DNA of 64,000 nt. Origin: an uncultured bacterium. GTDB taxonomy: Bacteria > Vulcanimicrobiota > Xenobia > Xenobiales > Xenobiaceae. Shown here one piece after another: positions 7,638 through 16,248 of this stretch. Numbering within the stretch: position 1 is the first letter of the stretch; every line of letters begins with the position of its first letter. The DNA lies in contig CAKUBG010000013.1 of assembly GCA_934636825.1 (NCBI GenBank), forward strand, positions 1 to 64,000. Reading direction: 5' to 3'. A program made the position numbers and the translations under genes. The notes under the pieces were generated by a model, which saw only the letters and a list, made by a program, of their open reading frames with translations, ran no database searches and was not told the origin of the DNA.

Positions 7638-9077
7638 ATGCAGTTTTTTTCTGTCCCTAATTTAAAACGTACAGGCGTTTGGTTAGGAGCGTGCGGCCTT
7701 GTAGTCGGCGCTATTCTAATTGCTCGTGTCGATTTTGTCGGAATGGCCTGTGCCGAGGGGACTACCCCGAAAAAACCTGCTGCTTCCGGTGAAACTCAGG
7801 ACCAGTTTTCCGAGCTGGCCGTAGTAGACTTTGAAAAGTTGCTTAAAGATCGTCCCGATTATGAGCGCATAACTCAGCTTGATGAACAAATTCGTTTGCT
7901 GCAACAAGAGTTGGAATTTTTGCCTTTGGCAGACCGCAAGCGTAAAGTAGATTCCGGACGCAAGCGTATGGAGCGCGAAGTTGAGAAAGCTCGCAATGAA
8001 TTGCAAGCTGAATCGGCCCGCATAGGCAATGAATTGAAGAGCTTTCGTAACAATCTGACCAAGCAACTTGAGCAAGAAAGCAAAGCTCTTAACGAGCATT
8101 ATCAGAATGTCTTGCGTCAGCGAGTGGCAGCTTTAGCTCCTAAAGCTCCTCCTCAAGTGCCTGAAGATGTGCGTAAACGTATGGATAGCTTTTTGAGCGA
8201 TTTGGCTGGAGTACGTCAACAGCGCATTTCTGCCAAGCGCTTGGAGCTGGAACGCATTATGCAAAACAATTTGGAAAGTGCTCGCGCTTCTATGGATGAG
8301 CGTTTAGCTGAGTATGACAGCTCTTTAATGCAAGAAAATCAAGAACAGCGCGTCAACTTACAATTGCAATTGCAAACTGCGGCCAATGCCGAAGAAGAAT
8401 CGGCTATTCAGGATAAATTGGCTGCCCTCGGAGATGCTGAGACTGCCAAAAAATCGGCCAAACGTGATGAACTTACGGCTGAATATAAGCGCCTGGAAGC
8501 TGATGAGCGTGCAAATGTAGCTTCTAAAATTAAAGCTTTTGAGACATCGCTTGATGAGGAGACCAAAGCTAAGGCTGCGGCCGAGCGGGATCGCCTTTTG
8601 AAAAATGTACAGGCGCCTTCTCCTAAGGTAAATCAAGCTGAAGTTGAAGCTCAGATTGCCAAAATAAAGTCTACTATCAATGCTGAAATGGAAGCCAAAA
8701 AGGCCGAAATGACAGCTGCCATGCAAAGCAAAGCTGAAGAAGCTCAACGCAACATGGAGCAAAAGCAAGCTGCTTTAGAAAAACGTTTGCGAGCGACGCA
8801 GAAGCAATTGGAAGCTATGGTAAGCAATTCGTCCAAAGATGTCAGTGACGAAACGCGCAAGAAAATGGACGACCTTAAAGCCAAGATAGAAGACTTGCAA
8901 AAACAACGCCAAGAACTTTATGACAGTATGGCTAACGATTTGCGTGAAGTAGTCGCCAAAATCGCAGCTGAGCAAGAGGGGCAGCCGTCTGTGATAGGCT
9001 CTTATGTTGTCAATATTGATTGCTTGGATCTTACCGACAAAACAATGCTTGCTTTGGAAAAAGAGGACCAACACTAG
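7638..9077 (+). CDS. Long coiled-coil OmpH-like periplasmic protein
   Basis: 479 residues. It begins with a hydrophobic export or anchor segment (about 12-36). An OmpH-like first strand follows (LAVVDFEKLLKDRPDYERI), then about 350 residues of almost continuous charged coiled coil rich in Glu, Lys, Gln and Ala, and finally a closing element (SYVVNIDCLDLTDKTMLAL) resembling the last strand and helix of OmpH. This looks like an OmpH fold with a greatly lengthened helical hairpin. SD TGAGG lies 7 bp before the ATG, and the gene starts 13 bp after the previous stop. A chaperone or periplasm-spanning role near BamA is inference. Confidence 0.72.
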   Translation: MQFFSVPNLKRTGVWLGACGLVVGAILIARVDFVGMACAEGTTPKKPAASGETQDQFSELAVVDFEKLLKDRPDYERITQLDEQIRLLQQELEFLPLADRKRKVDSGRKRMEREVEKARNELQAESARIGNELKSFRNNLTKQLEQESKALNEHYQNVLRQRVAALAPKAPPQVPEDVRKRMDSFLSDLAGVRQQRISAKRLELERIMQNNLESARASMDERLAEYDSSLMQENQEQRVNLQLQLQTAANAEEESAIQDKLAALGDAETAKKSAKRDELTAEYKRLEADERANVASKIKAFETSLDEETKAKAAAERDRLLKNVQAPSPKVNQAEVEAQIAKIKSTINAEMEAKKAEMTAAMQSKAEEAQRNMEQKQAALEKRLRATQKQLEAMVSNSSKDVSDETRKKMDDLKAKIEDLQKQRQELYDSMANDLREVVAKIAAEQEGQPSVIGSYVVNIDCLDLTDKTMLALEKEDQH

Positions 9078-9086
9078 GAGGTCGCG

Positions 9087-9644
9087 GTGAATAGAATTTT
9101 ATGGTGCGGAGTGGTTATGACTGCGCTCACGGTCGGCTGCCTCTGTACGGCAGGTTGTACACCCAAGGAGAAAGTTGTCATTCGTACCGGCACTATCAAC
9201 AGTACGGTTGTACTTCAGGAAGATGACAAATATCAGGAATTGTCCCGCCAGTACTTCGCCGAGCGCATCAAGGCTAGCCAAGAAGTACAGCGTATAGTTA
9301 AAGAAAATTCCAACGCTGATGGCGTCGTCAGTGATAAATCTGTTTATGATAAGCTCATGAAGATTCAGAGTGACGTTGAATCAAAATGGCAAAAACGCAC
9401 TGCCGATTATATCGATGCCAAAATGAAAAGTATGGAGAAAGCTGCTTCAGAAGTAGCTTTGGATAAGGAACTCGATATTGTTTTAATCGACTCCAACGAT
9501 GTTCCAACTGTAGAGTATGGCGGTCACGACATTACCGCTAATGTTCTGGCGGCTATGCCGGGATTTGCCGGAAATGCATCTTCTGAAGGCGAACAAAACA
9601 AAGGTGCCAAGACTGCGGAAAGTGGCTCTCAAGGCAGCAAGTAG
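9087..9644 (+). CDS. OmpH/Skp-like putative lipoprotein A
   Basis: 185 residues, GTG start at 9087 with AGGAGG just upstream. The N-terminus is a lipoprotein-type signal ending TAGC (Cys24; an alternative TVGC ends at Cys18). The mature part has the OmpH pattern: a first strand (VIRTGTINSTVVLQED), a helical charged middle and a closing 'LDIVLIDSNDVPTVEYGGHDIT' type segment. The C-terminal 25 residues are Ser/Gly/Lys-rich and probably disordered. It follows the coiled-coil gene by 9 bp and precedes a second small OmpH-like lipoprotein, so it is in the bamA block. Lipid anchoring would place it at a membrane, unlike soluble Skp. Confidence 0.75.
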   Translation: MNRILWCGVVMTALTVGCLCTAGCTPKEKVVIRTGTINSTVVLQEDDKYQELSRQYFAERIKASQEVQRIVKENSNADGVVSDKSVYDKLMKIQSDVESKWQKRTADYIDAKMKSMEKAASEVALDKELDIVLIDSNDVPTVEYGGHDITANVLAAMPGFAGNASSEGEQNKGAKTAESGSQGSK

Positions 9645-9666
9645 AAAGAGCGGAGGGATAAACAAT

Positions 9667-10140
9667 TTGCAATATTCGAAGTTTGTACACTGCTTAGTTC
9701 TGACGGCTGTAAGTGCTATTCTGCTTTTGGGCGGTAGCGGTTGCGCTGAGCGTACATTAAAGGTTGGTGTTGTCAATACCGAGAGAATTATTAGAGAGAA
9801 TCCTAAGTATATGGAGCTCAATGTTATTCTCTCCGACGAGCGCAGCAAGATCTATTCGCAAATTCCTAGCAATGTCAGCAGTATGTCTGTGGCTCAGAAA
9901 AAGGCCTTGCAAGAAAAGCTGGCCAAAGATGCTGCAGAGAGATCCAGCAAGTTTGATAAGCTCTACAATGAGAGTATGAAAGGTTTGCGGGAAGATATTA
10001 AAGCTCAAGCTTCCGAAGTGGCTCAAGACAAAGATATAGATTTAGTTGTAGTTAACACTGTAAATTATCCTGTTGTGCTTTATACCAGCGGAGATAATAT
10101 TACTCTGGATATTTTGCTGAAAATGGATGGCTCTAAATAA
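9667..10140 (+). CDS. OmpH/Skp-like putative lipoprotein B
   Basis: 157 residues from a TTG start at 9667, chosen because GGAGGG lies 9 bp upstream and the translation then begins with a lipoprotein signal (MQYSKFVHCLVL..., Cys in GGSGC). Longer in-frame starts would run inside the previous gene. The mature protein shows the OmpH first strand (LKVGVVNTERIIRENPKY), a helical hairpin and the closing IDLVVVNTVNYPVVLYTSGD element followed by NIT. Its stop is directly followed by the lpxD start, so translational coupling is likely. Confidence 0.78.
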   Translation: MQYSKFVHCLVLTAVSAILLLGGSGCAERTLKVGVVNTERIIRENPKYMELNVILSDERSKIYSQIPSNVSSMSVAQKKALQEKLAKDAAERSSKFDKLYNESMKGLREDIKAQASEVAQDKDIDLVVVNTVNYPVVLYTSGDNITLDILLKMDGSK

Positions 10141-10854
10141 ATGGAAGAACAGTTTGTACATCCGAGTGCTTGCATAGACAGTTCCGCTTCTTTAGGTAAA
10201 GAGTGCAAAGTCGGAGCCATGGTCGTAATTGAAAGTGGAGCTAGAGTAGGCGACAGGGCTGAGATAGGCCCTAAAGCTTATATCGGTCGCAATGTTCGTA
10301 TAGGTTCCGGAGCGATTATCGGCTGTGGGGCTGTGCTTATGGATGATACCGTTATCGGTGACAAAGCTGTTATTGAAGCAGGAGCAGTTTTAGGCATGGA
10401 TGGTTTCGGCTATGTCTTTGACGGCCGGAGTCATCGCAAGATCCCTCAAGTTGGCAATGTCGTTATTGGCGAGGGAGCTAAGATCGGTGCTTGTTCTTGT
10501 GTGGATAGAGCTGCTACAGCTTCTACTTTAATCGGAGACTATACTGAATTGGGGCATATGGTTATGGTAGGCCACAACAGTAAGGTCGGCAATCATTGTC
10601 GTATCGGCGACCAGAGTGGTTTGACCGGATCGTCTGTAGTAGGCAATAATTGCACCATCGGCTCTCAGTGCGGTATCGGTGTGCGTGTAGAGTTGGGAGA
10701 TGGCTGTGTGCTTATGGATCGTTCTACAGCCATGCGCAAGTATGAAGCCGGACAAGTTTTGGCCGGTAATCCCGGTCGTCCTGTGGCTGAAGTGCGTCGT
10801 GCCGAAGCTGCTTTTAACTTGCTTCCTAAGCTTTTAAAAGAGCATATGAAGTAA
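10141..10854 (+). CDS. lpxD: Short LpxD-like N-acyltransferase lacking the N-terminal domain
   Basis: 237 residues; normal LpxD is about 340. LpxD adds the N-linked 3-hydroxyacyl chain to UDP-3-O-acyl-glucosamine in lipid A synthesis, using acyl-ACP. The whole protein is a left-handed beta helix of hexapeptide repeats. LpxD hallmarks are present: DGFGYVFDG, a DRA element matching the family's 'IDRG', and a catalytic-type His in MVGHNSKVG where the family has 'IAHNV'. The uridine-binding N-terminal domain is absent; the protein begins at the first hexapeptide turn. A second LpxD-like protein with the N-domain but without this His is encoded at 21971-22936. The ATG abuts the previous TAA. Ends in the usual helical tail. 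Confidence 0.85.
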   Translation: MEEQFVHPSACIDSSASLGKECKVGAMVVIESGARVGDRAEIGPKAYIGRNVRIGSGAIIGCGAVLMDDTVIGDKAVIEAGAVLGMDGFGYVFDGRSHRKIPQVGNVVIGEGAKIGACSCVDRAATASTLIGDYTELGHMVMVGHNSKVGNHCRIGDQSGLTGSSVVGNNCTIGSQCGIGVRVELGDGCVLMDRSTAMRKYEAGQVLAGNPGRPVAEVRRAEAAFNLLPKLLKEHMK

Positions 10855-10907
10855 TAATATTAGGCCCGTCGGCGTTGTGTGTTTCCGGCGGGCGTAATAA
10901 TTTTAAA

Positions 10908-10935
10908 TGGCCCTTGCCGAGGGCTGTTTTTTTTC
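10908..10935 (+). terminator. Terminator of the bamA-lpxD block
   Basis: Stem GCCCT/AGGGC (10910-10924) followed by eight T. A second hairpin with 9-bp arms lies just upstream (10864-10893). Confidence 0.85.
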
Positions 10936-10951
10936 GTTAAATTGCCGTGCC

Positions 10952-10957
10952 TATAAT
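10952..10957 (+). promoter_or_regulatory. -10 box before the gene at 11065
   Basis: A perfect TATAAT about 110 bp before the chosen start. The region where a -35 would lie is part of the T-run of the preceding terminator and shows no clear match. Confidence 0.5.
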
Positions 10958-11064
10958 GGGGGAAAATTTAGATATAAAGTTGCGGCATCGGGGGAAATAA
11001 CAAATTGGGTTTGCTGTCTGTACTTGAAAACAGAGACAGCAAGTCTTATGGAGCTGAGTTTTTT

Positions 11065-12894
11065 ATGAAAGGTCATAAGCTTTTAGCCCTAGTGCTGGCT
11101 TTTGCCGCTTTTTATTTTTGTGCCCTTCAGGCTGCTTGGGCTGCTGATGTTGTTTTAGGTGGACAAGTTGTCTTTCGTATCAGCGACGAAGAGCAAGCGG
11201 AAAGAATTTCTGAGAAGATCGAAGCTATGTTGCAAAGGGGCGCTTCCTCTTCTTCAATTAAGGTAGTTCGCAAAGAAATTGCCGGAACGACAGACAAAAA
11301 AACTACTGAGGCTAGCGATAAAAATAACAATAAAGCCAAAAAGTCTGTGTATAAGATCTATTGGGGCAGTGAATTAATTATTGAAGTTAATGATGAAATT
11401 GCCAAACAAAATGGCTCTTCACCGGAGGCTTTGGCCAATCTTTGGGCTTCTAATATGCGCAATATCGTTGATATTGGCCTCTTAAATGTTGATACAGCTC
11501 GTGCTATTTTAGCTGTCAATGCCGAAAAAACCATCTCAGCTACCGGCTTAGCTAACGGGCCGTTAATCGTAGAAGAAGCTGCCGGGGTCGTGGATATTGA
11601 TGTCGATCAAGACAACGGATTGATAAAATTAACTGGTAGAAGAGTAGGTAAATCTTCTCTTATTATCAGCAAAGGCGTAGCCTCGGTTACGGTATTTGTG
11701 CAAGTAAAAGACTGGGCAGGCAAATTGCCTCAGTCGGTTACTGTAGAAGTCAGCGGTACTCCGGCCCAGGCTGACGCCGTCTCTCAAGCTGTTATGCTTT
11801 CTATTGCGGCCAATACTTTTGTGCAACCAGGATGTAGTGTCTATGTAGACGATACCAATTTCCACCCTGTGCCTGTACCTAAAGGCGATAGCATGCGCTT
11901 GAGCGTACCTGTAGGTATAAACGCTTCTGATGACTATTTCGCTGTAAGAGGCGATGTAAATGTATTGATCCAAAATATTGACATACCTTATGTCGAACAA
12001 AATTTGCTTTTAGTGAGTAATCGTCCTGAAAGAGTTGATACTGACGGTGTGCTTATGAAATACAATTTCAAAAAGCGCGAACCTAGTCGCTTGATGTTTT
12101 CTCACCTTAATGCTTCGGCTAAAAATCGTTATTTATGGATCAACTTGGCTAATTTGAATGATGAGCCGGTAAAAATAGTAATTAGCAGAACTTCAGCCGG
12201 ACCTGAACGCAGTGAAATCTACGTTGGACAAACTGCTGCTAAGCGCTTCTTGGAAAATTTGGCTTGCCATTCCGGATATGTAATTACTTTGCCGCCCAAT
12301 TCCGCTTTAGAATTAGCTTCTTATGTCATGCGTCCTGAAGCTTTGGTGAGTGGTTTTATAAACTTTCAAATTTTGGAAGGGCCTAGCGCTACTGTGGAAG
12401 TGCGCAGTGCCTTGAATCCAAATTGTAACGATGGACGCACGCTTCCGGAAATTGGTGCTCCTTTTAATCCTTTTAAGATCCATCCTCATGGAGTATTTGC
12501 TCAGCCTTATTTTGAAAATGAAGGTGAGTTTGTGGTTGGTGGCAGTCCTTTAACCTTCCGCTACGGAGAAAGTCCTTGGCTGATCGACTTCGAGACTGGT
12601 TTGCCCAATACTGGAAATTTTGGTGTTCTTTATAAATCTTTGGTTGAACTGAAGAACCCGACCAGGCGTACCAAAACGGTTGGCCTTTACTTTACGCCTC
12701 TGTCAGGGCCAGGTGGAGCCAATTTTTTGATCGGTGATTCTGTTTATCAAGCTATTTTCCGCAAAAAAGGCGATGAAGTGCTGGTAGCCAAAATTGAGTT
12801 GTCTCCGGAATCGAGTAGTACAATAGAAATAATTACTTTGCCGGAAGCGACTTCTTGCTATCCTGCGCAATATGAATTGCGCGAAATAGACTGA
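11065..12894 (+). CDS. Exported protein with a channel-associated-type N-domain; function unknown
   Basis: 609 residues from ATG 11065 (GGAG 11 bp upstream), which puts a clear signal peptide (MKGHKLLALVLAFAAF..., cleavage near AWA-AD) at the N-terminus. An upstream TTG at 11005 would add 20 residues before it. The first mature domain (VVLGGQVVFRIS, then 'RISEKIEAML', later 'ELIIEVND') resembles the periplasmic domain that precedes some mechanosensitive channels in Cyanobacteria and relatives. A small Ig-like beta domain follows around 'GLIKLTGRRVGKSSLII', similar to the N-domain of pilus/secretin proteins. The remaining 350 residues are beta-rich with no recognised family. No membrane channel follows. 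It lies between two envelope clusters and is flanked by terminators. Confidence 0.6.
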   Translation: MKGHKLLALVLAFAAFYFCALQAAWAADVVLGGQVVFRISDEEQAERISEKIEAMLQRGASSSSIKVVRKEIAGTTDKKTTEASDKNNNKAKKSVYKIYWGSELIIEVNDEIAKQNGSSPEALANLWASNMRNIVDIGLLNVDTARAILAVNAEKTISATGLANGPLIVEEAAGVVDIDVDQDNGLIKLTGRRVGKSSLIISKGVASVTVFVQVKDWAGKLPQSVTVEVSGTPAQADAVSQAVMLSIAANTFVQPGCSVYVDDTNFHPVPVPKGDSMRLSVPVGINASDDYFAVRGDVNVLIQNIDIPYVEQNLLLVSNRPERVDTDGVLMKYNFKKREPSRLMFSHLNASAKNRYLWINLANLNDEPVKIVISRTSAGPERSEIYVGQTAAKRFLENLACHSGYVITLPPNSALELASYVMRPEALVSGFINFQILEGPSATVEVRSALNPNCNDGRTLPEIGAPFNPFKIHPHGVFAQPYFENEGEFVVGGSPLTFRYGESPWLIDFETGLPNTGNFGVLYKSLVELKNPTRRTKTVGLYFTPLSGPGGANFLIGDSVYQAIFRKKGDEVLVAKIELSPESSSTIEIITLPEATSCYPAQYELREID

Positions 12895-12918
12895 GTTTTA
12901 TTCAGACTCACATTTGAG

Positions 12919-12965
12919 TAAGGTCTGTCTATACCGATACGGTTGGGCAGACTTTATTTTTTGTC
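12919..12965 (+). terminator. Terminator after the gene at 11065
   Basis: TCTGTC pairs with GGCAGA and AAG with CTT around one bulge, with a T-rich tail (tattttttg). Confidence 0.65.
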
Positions 12966-13085
12966 GTTTGATAAATGTGTGCTTAGGTTGCTTCGGGCCA
13001 AAAATGGAGGAATAGCCAATTTTATATAAAAAAGTTGGCGGAGTTTTTAATCAATTATATTACAGTCGTTGGGGAGAACATTTCC

Positions 13086-13919
13086 ATGTGCAGAGCGCAG
13101 CGTACTTTAGCTGAAGAGATCTCTTTTGAGGGAGTGGGTATCCATACCGGCAAGCTCGGTCACTTAACTATAAAACCTGCTTCTGTCGATCATGGAATCG
13201 TTTTTTTGAGTGGCGGGGAATATATTCCGGCTACTTATGAGTATGTTGTCTCTACTAAACGTTCTACTTCTTTAGGAAAAGGCCAAGCTGTAGTCGGCAC
13301 GGTAGAACACTTGATGGCTGCTTTAGGTGGCTTGTCCATAGATAATGCGTTAATAGAAATCGATGGGCCAGAAGTGCCTATTTTAGACGGCTCTGCTTTG
13401 CCTTTTTGCCAAGCTATAGAAAAGGCTGGTATTGTAAATCAGAAAAATAGCGAAGTAGAAGATTATTATATTGAAGAGCCCATTTTTGTTGCTGAAGGTG
13501 AAGGGTTGGTTTTAGCCATGCCTGACTCGCAGTACAACTTGGAGGGAGCCGTTAGCTACGCCAGTCCGCAAGTTGGCAATCAGCGCTTCCGCTACTGCGG
13601 TTATGACAACTTTGTTACTCATGTCGCTCCCGCTCGCACTTTCGGTTTTTGGTCAGAAGTAAAAAGTTTGTTGGAAAATGGCCTGGGGCAGGGTGGCGAT
13701 CTTTCCAACGCTTTGATTTATGATCGTCCCGGTTTTGATGTGGAAAGCGCTCAACGTTTCGTCAACGAGCCTGTGCGCCATAAAGTTTTGGATTTAGCTG
13801 GCGATCTTTGTTTGCTTGGTCGTCCTTTGCGGGCTTTTGTCTTAGCTGTTCGTGCCGGTCATAAATTGCATGTGGAATTCGTTCGTAAAGTCGCTGAGGA
13901 GATGCATAAAAATGCTTAA
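13086..13919 (+). CDS. lpxC: UDP-3-O-acyl-N-acetylglucosamine deacetylase
   Basis: 277 residues. LpxC is the zinc-dependent deacetylase that commits UDP-acyl-GlcNAc to lipid A. The ATG at 13086 has GGGGAG 9 bp upstream and gives the usual start (MCRAQRTLAEEI then GVGIHTG); the in-frame TTG at 13035 would add 17 atypical residues. Zinc and catalytic motifs are all visible: VEHLMAAL, RHKVLDLAGDLCLLG with His and Asp ligands, and AGHKLH with the catalytic His near the C-terminus. LDGSALPF, another family motif, is present. It is first in the operon lpxC-fabZ-Gfo/Idh-lpxA-lpxB and overlaps fabZ by 8 bp. Confidence 0.97.
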   Translation: MCRAQRTLAEEISFEGVGIHTGKLGHLTIKPASVDHGIVFLSGGEYIPATYEYVVSTKRSTSLGKGQAVVGTVEHLMAALGGLSIDNALIEIDGPEVPILDGSALPFCQAIEKAGIVNQKNSEVEDYYIEEPIFVAEGEGLVLAMPDSQYNLEGAVSYASPQVGNQRFRYCGYDNFVTHVAPARTFGFWSEVKSLLENGLGQGGDLSNALIYDRPGFDVESAQRFVNEPVRHKVLDLAGDLCLLGRPLRAFVLAVRAGHKLHVEFVRKVAEEMHKNA

Positions 13920-14337
13920 TATCAAAGATATCTTACATAGGACTCCCTACAAGAGCCCCATGCTTTTTGTTGATGTTGTCACTGAACTCAACTTCCCGGA
14001 AATCTCAGGCTATAAAAATATAACTATGGCTGAGCCCCATTTCGAAGGCCATTTTCCCGGCAATCCCATTATGCCAGGTGTTTTGCAAATGGAAGCTTTA
14101 GCTCAGCTTTGTTGGTTGCTTTATGTCGGTAATGACAATGCCCCCATAAAAGCTTCTACTTTAGATTTAGTTGGGGCTAAAAAATTCAAATTTAGAACTC
14201 AAGTAGTGCCGGGGGATCGCCTCGAACTTTATGCCAAAGAAATAGAACGTGATGACAAAAATGTTACTTTGTCTGTACGCGCTCGTGTAGGAGAAAATAC
14301 CGCTTGCGAAGGTGTGCTTACTTTCGCTTGGCATTAG
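13912..14337 (+). CDS. fabZ: 3-hydroxyacyl-ACP dehydratase FabZ
   Basis: 141 residues, normal length for FabZ, which dehydrates 3-hydroxyacyl-ACP in fatty acid elongation and competes with LpxA/LpxD for the same substrate. The hot-dog fold signature HFEGHFPGNPIMPGVLQMEA contains the active-site His and the Glu on the central helix. The start ATG lies inside the last codons of lpxC, preceded by GAGGA; a longer in-frame start further inside lpxC is rejected. The lpxC-fabZ-lpxA neighbourhood is common in Cyanobacteria, Bacteroidetes and Chlamydiae. Confidence 0.96.
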   Translation: MLNIKDILHRTPYKSPMLFVDVVTELNFPEISGYKNITMAEPHFEGHFPGNPIMPGVLQMEALAQLCWLLYVGNDNAPIKASTLDLVGAKKFKFRTQVVPGDRLELYAKEIERDDKNVTLSVRARVGENTACEGVLTFAWH

Positions 14338-14451
14338 AAGCGGTCTTTGTCGCTCGTTTGTTGTAGGAAACTGCCTTTTAGCGGGCGAAATAAGCGCATT
14401 TTCACGTGTTAGCTTTTAACGGATACGGAATTGTTGGGAGGAAGCATAAGT

Positions 14452-15390
14452 ATGAAGCCAATTAGAGTTGGCGTAGTCGGTATCGGCAGTATGGGTAGGA
14501 ACCATGCTCGAGTGTGTTCTGAGCTGCCTCAGATCGAATTGGCAGGTATTGTAGATCTTGATGAAGTCAAGGTCGCTCCTTTAGCTGGGCAATACGGTAC
14601 GAAATATTATAAAGATTATCAAAGCCTTTATGGAAAAATTGACGGCGTAGTTATCGTTTCTCCTACTCCGCTCCACTACCAAATAGCTCAAGATTTTTTA
14701 GAGCATGGCATACATGTTTTAGTTGAAAAACCCATTACTGTGGAAGTGGAACAAGCCAAGCGTTTGGTGGCTTTGGCCAAAGAGAAGAACTTAATTCTGC
14801 AAGTCGGCCATTTGGAACGCTTCAATCCTGCTATTCTTAAGCTTAAAGAAATGGTGGGCACTCCCGTTCTTATCGAATGTCATCGCCTGTCTGGCCCTAC
14901 GACCCGCAACTTAGATGTTGGTATTATTTGGGATTTAATGATCCACGATTTTGATATCCTTTTGAGTTTGTATAAGTCTCCGGCGGAAGAAATTCATGCC
15001 ATGGGCGCTTCTATCTACTCTAAATTTGAGGATGTGGCTCATGTACAAATCCGTTTTGAGTGTGGCGCTGTAGCTAGTTTGGTAGCCAGCCGCAACTCTG
15101 GTGAGCGTAAGCGTTGCTTAAAAATTACCGAGAATACCGGGCGTGTATTCTCCTTGGATTTCATCAATCAAACTTTGACAATTTCGCGTCCAGGGCCGGA
15201 CGGTCGCCCTCTGGAACCTGAATTTGTCAATATCGAAAAAGAAGAACCTCTCCGTTTGGAACTTAGTAACTTTGCGGATTGTGTTGCCAACCATAAAGAG
15301 CCTGTCGTTTCTGGAGAAGACGGTGAGCGCGCTTTGGAGTTGGCTGTGCATGTATTGGAAAATATGCATAGGATTAAGATTGCCGAGTAG
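14452..15390 (+). CDS. Gfo/Idh/MocA-family NAD(P)-dependent oxidoreductase in the lpx operon
   Basis: 312 residues from ATG 14452 with GGGAGG 10 bp upstream. Rossmann fold first: VGVVGIGSMGRNHAR binds the dinucleotide. The family motif VEKPIT supplies the catalytic Lys, and LMIHDFDILL carries the His/Asp pair. C-terminal alpha/beta domain follows. Placement between fabZ and lpxA suggests action on a UDP-GlcNAc-type sugar. GnnA, known from Acidithiobacillus and Leptospira, is such an enzyme: it oxidises C3 of UDP-GlcNAc so that GnnB can aminate it and LpxA can make an amide bond. No aminotransferase is seen here, so the GnnA role is only a possibility; another 3-keto sugar step is equally open. 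Confidence 0.85.
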   Translation: MKPIRVGVVGIGSMGRNHARVCSELPQIELAGIVDLDEVKVAPLAGQYGTKYYKDYQSLYGKIDGVVIVSPTPLHYQIAQDFLEHGIHVLVEKPITVEVEQAKRLVALAKEKNLILQVGHLERFNPAILKLKEMVGTPVLIECHRLSGPTTRNLDVGIIWDLMIHDFDILLSLYKSPAEEIHAMGASIYSKFEDVAHVQIRFECGAVASLVASRNSGERKRCLKITENTGRVFSLDFINQTLTISRPGPDGRPLEPEFVNIEKEEPLRLELSNFADCVANHKEPVVSGEDGERALELAVHVLENMHRIKIAE

Positions 15391-15438
15391 TTTTTCTCCA
15401 ATATTTAGTAATTTTTTGATCGAGAGGAGATTCTGAAA

Positions 15439-16248
15439 GTGATTCATCCCAGCGCTATAGTACACCCCAAGGCACGCATAGGCGAAGGTGTAGAAATCGG
15501 CCCCTTTTCCATTATCGGTGAGAATGTCGAAATTGGTGACGGTACCAAAATTATGTCGTCTGTAGTGATTGATGGTTGGACGACTATAGGTAAAAACAAT
15601 CGTATCTATCCTGGCGTGACTATTGGCTTAGCTCCTCAAGATTTTAGCTATAAAGGGCAGCGCTCTTTTGTAACTATTGGCGACAATAACGATTTTCGCG
15701 AATATGTAACTATACACAGAGCTGCCGATGAAGATGGACTTACTTCGGTAGGCAGTGGCAATCTCTTAATGGCCAATGTTCATATCGCTCACAATTGTCG
15801 TATAGGAAATCAGGTGACTATGGCCAACTACGCCGGCTTAGCTGGTCATACTGTTGTTGACGATCAAGCTGTTTTGGGTGGTTTGGTTGGTATTCATCAG
15901 CATACTCGTATCGGTCGTCTTTGTATGGTAGGCGGTTGCTCTAAGATCAATAAAGATTTACCTCCTTTTAGTATTGTTGACGGCAATCCGTGCCGTTTAT
16001 TTAGTATGAACTTTAGAGGTATGCGCCGTCGCGACATATCTAAAGAAAGCCGCTTGGCTATACAAAAAGCTATTTTTATCCTTGGCTCCATGGGCTTAAC
16101 TATTAGTGCCGCTATAGAACGCATTGATAGTGAATTAGAGCACACTCCTGAGGTTGAGCAATTCTTAGACTTCTTGCGCGCCCCTTCGCGCATGGGAGTG
16201 CTCAATAAAGCCAGCAATGTGGGGGCCAGAACCCACAATAACGCCTAG
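15439..16248 (+). CDS. lpxA: UDP-N-acetylglucosamine O-acyltransferase LpxA
   Basis: 269 residues, GTG start with GAGAGGAG about 9 bp upstream. LpxA attaches the first 3-hydroxyacyl chain at position 3 of UDP-GlcNAc. The N-terminal two thirds are hexapeptide repeats forming a left-handed beta helix, with the catalytic His in NVHIAHNCRIG. Family motifs are visible: APQDFSYKG, REYVTIHRA, MVGGCSKINKD and the RRRDIS helix start. The C-terminal helical domain is complete, with about 20 extra residues. The 3' end overlaps the lpxB-like gene by 32 bp if the latter starts at 16217. Confidence 0.96.
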   Translation: MIHPSAIVHPKARIGEGVEIGPFSIIGENVEIGDGTKIMSSVVIDGWTTIGKNNRIYPGVTIGLAPQDFSYKGQRSFVTIGDNNDFREYVTIHRAADEDGLTSVGSGNLLMANVHIAHNCRIGNQVTMANYAGLAGHTVVDDQAVLGGLVGIHQHTRIGRLCMVGGCSKINKDLPPFSIVDGNPCRLFSMNFRGMRRRDISKESRLAIQKAIFILGSMGLTISAAIERIDSELEHTPEVEQFLDFLRAPSRMGVLNKASNVGARTHNNA

